From: Polaromonas hydrogenivorans
Lineage (GTDB): Bacteria > Pseudomonadota > Gammaproteobacteria > Burkholderiales > Burkholderiaceae_C
DNA: 64,000 nucleotides
Direction: 5' to 3'
Assembly (NCBI RefSeq): GCF_040105105.1
Contig: NZ_CP157677.1
Location: 143,595-207,594 of the forward strand
Of this stretch, positions 62,712 to 64,000 are shown one piece after another. The notes under the pieces were generated by a model, which saw nothing but the letters and a program-made list of their open reading frames with translations, did not search any database and was not told the origin of the DNA. Position numbers and translations under genes: made by a program. How positions within the stretch are numbered: position 1 is the stretch's first letter; each line of letters begins with the position of its first letter.

Positions 62712-62830
62712 CTAGTGGGTCATTTGGCAATCAAACCAGCATTCCCTTCGGAAAGTAAGTGCTACTCCCCCTGTGACCGAGACCATAGTTGCGACAATAA
62801 TGCCGATGCCGTTGTCAAGTGACCCACTAG
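62712..62830. repeat. 119-bp element with CTAGTGGGTCA inverted ends
   Basis: CTAGTGGGTCA (62712-62722) and its exact complement TGACCCACTAG (62820-62830) bound a non-coding stretch that directly abuts the IS630 end. Inside, CCCCCTGTGACC...TAGTTG (from 62767) resembles the IS3 left end, and the sequence running out of the right repeat, ACTAGTTGTCGCCTC, is the same as bases near the IS3 left end. It may be a deleted, diverged relative of that IS. Confidence 0.5.
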
Positions 62831-63554
62831 TTGTCGCCTCTAACTTTCATGAATCCAGGCCGACGCCCCGGATGATGAAAGAAACTCAAAGGTCGTTCAT
62901 ACAAGTAAATTTAACCCCAATTAAAGGGTCAAATTTGTTTGAAAACTGCCCACAACGCCAGTTTCAGCGCTGCGGCGTGCAAGTAATTCTGGCCCTTGCT
63001 GGCGTTTTCAAGCAATTTTGACCCGTAATAGCGCCCGGGCTTGAGTGCGCAAAGGCCAGACCACACGGTTTGGCCACTGTTGTAGGCATTTTTTGCAGCT
63101 TTGAAGGCTTGCAATGGGTCTCGGTCAGAAGTAGGGCCAGATTTACTTGCAAACTGGGGTCAAATTTAGTTGTGTGAACGATGTGAATGAACGAGCACTG
63201 GCCTCAACATTCAACGCACTGCCCTAAGATAAGAGCCATTATCTCAGGGTAAAATAAACCGGTCAAAACCGACCCGAGCCAGCACCCGATGTAAAACTTC
63301 AAGCCTGACAGGCACTTGCGCTTCCTTGAACCACAGGGCGTGCCCGCCTGTCAAGAGCCGGGGTTGGGCCTGCTGGCGAGCAGCCCCTGGCCCTGCCGGG
63401 CGCCCTCGACGCGATGGCAGCCCCGCCAGCGGCTTTTCGGCGCATGACCTGCCCACGCCCTTGGCGCGACTCCGATCGGCGCGCCTGGCGCGTCCTGGCG
63501 ACCCGAAAAACAGCTCCCTCGCTCGACCAGCAGGCGCCCCACCAGTAGCCGTCA
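62831..63554. other. No intact gene; possible short remnants
   Basis: GGGTCAAATTT occurs twice (about 62925 and 63160). A minus frame between (62929-63114) reads G-R-Y-Y-G-S-K-L-L-E-N-A-S-K-G-Q, ending A-L-W-A-V-F-K-Q-I; it looks like part of a real protein but I do not know the family. The rest is GC-rich with no support for coding. Confidence 0.4.
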
Positions 63555-63730
63555 TGCCAAACATGCCCTCACTCCCGCGACCAACGAGCCGTTTCGTGCG
63601 CCGCCTGGGCCCGCACCACTTCGCGCGCCTGCGCGCTTGTGCCGAAGGGCTTGGCCTGGCCGACTGCGCCCCACGGCCACGAGGCTAAGACGGCGCACCA
63701 GGAAGCCGTTGACGCCGCGCGCGCGGTGGC
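63555..63730 (+). pseudogene. N-terminal fragment of a phage-type integrase
   Basis: M-P-N-M-P-S-L-P-R-P-T-S-R-F-V-R-R-L is followed by H-F-A-R-L-R-A-C-A-E-G-L-G-L-A-D, then after a frameshift near 63680 by G-H-E-A-K-T-A-H-Q-E-A-V-D-A-A-R-A-V-A-R-R. This is the start of an integrase type found in integrative elements of Burkholderiales. The catalytic part is absent. From 63731 to the end of the window I recognise nothing. Confidence 0.5.
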
Positions 63731-64000
63731 CCGCCGCCAAGGCGAGAGCGCCGGCGCTTATCAGCCTCAACGCCAGTTCGGTCTAGACGGGCTGATAGAG
63801 GAGGGTCATAAACGCCAAGCTCTGGGCGGCACATATCCAGCTTTTAAAAGTTGCCCGATCAGCATCGGACAAGGTGATGGATACAGCGAGCGGATCGGCC
63901 AAGACAGGCTCTTGCATTGAAGTATGTCGCTGGCTCCTCAGTTCATTTAAATCTCTGATTCATACCAGTAGCAAACATTAATTATTCAATTTCTTCATTA

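Larger units (their letters stand above)
59767..62712 (-). mobile_element. IS630-family element split by IS3
   Basis: Perfect 12-bp terminal repeats GTAGTTAGTTCC (59767) and GGAACTAACTAC (62701-62712) are flanked by TA on both sides (59765-59766 and 62713-62714), the IS630 target duplication. Without the IS3 (1696 bp plus 4-bp duplication) the element is 1246 bp. Confidence 0.92.

Noticed and set aside
63639..63920. A 93-aa plus frame near the right edge
   Set aside because: Only its first part matches the frameshifted integrase fragment; the rest shows no similarity.

Overview
The window looks like an accessory region of a high-GC betaproteobacterium, most likely Burkholderiales/Comamonadaceae (a Polaromonas/Rhodoferax/Acidovorax-like host). 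This rests on the GC-rich coding style, the kinds of regulators and lipoproteins present, and integrase and plasmid-type gene fragments that I recognise from that order. It is inference from gene content; no rRNA or core marker gene is present. There is no tRNA, CRISPR array or replication origin that I can support.

Layout. 1-9.5 kb: a divergent DUF1326/DUF2182 pair, a UspA stress protein next to a dodecin gene with a stop codon at its flavin-binding tryptophan, an OB-fold ssDNA-binding protein, an FAD/NAD(P) oxidoreductase, a tail-collar protein, an LprI-like protein, a dif-like half-site and a toxin-first TA pair. 9.5-14 kb: an IS3-family element (1696 bp, reverse) split by a 2753-bp IS21-family element. 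14-20.3 kb: a DUF3703/FixH-like lipoprotein/di-heme peroxidase operon whose peroxidase is split by a tandem array of three directly repeated IS3 copies, the first two truncated at the same base. 20.3-29 kb: AraC regulator, membrane protein, broken NYN nuclease, enoyl-CoA hydratase, an AbiE-like DUF6088/AbiEii pair with a repeat-rich promoter, and a carboxymuconolactone decarboxylase-like/MFS operon divergent from a LysR gene. 29.4-31.1 kb: another IS3 copy. 31-41 kb: ABM monooxygenase, PaiB, a MocR/PdxR regulator, an IS1182 remnant, then a DUF4160-DUF2442-tyrosine recombinase cluster behind a perfect 12-6-12 palindrome, a secreted DRGH nuclease, a LysR pseudogene, an alpha/beta hydrolase and a DUF2239-GIY-YIG-MarR operon with tandem operators. 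41-49 kb: Tn3 debris, then a four-gene envelope operon (DUF2306, two lipoproteins, a serine hydrolase) divergent from a MalT-type LuxR regulator, and a secreted dienelactone-hydrolase-like protein. 49-52 kb: gene remnants, a HigBA pair and an XRE regulator. 52-63 kb: an IS cluster in which a DUF4268 gene is split by IS21 and then cut off by IS3, followed by a truncated reverse IS21, an IS110 fragment and an IS630 element split by IS3. 63-64 kb: an integrase fragment and unrecognised sequence.

The mobile elements explain most of the damage. Seven IS3 copies (five full-length, two truncated) and three IS21 copies (two complete, one truncated) are nearly identical, so they moved or recombined recently. 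Insertions with target duplications (GTAA, CATAGA, CTTATG, GATA, and TA for IS630) are clean transpositions. IS3 copies without duplications (the array, 29.4 kb and 55.7 kb) mark deletions or recombination. The least described intact units are the palindrome-DUF4160-DUF2442-recombinase cluster, the DUF2239-GIY-YIG-MarR operon and the MalT-like/DUF2306 envelope operon.
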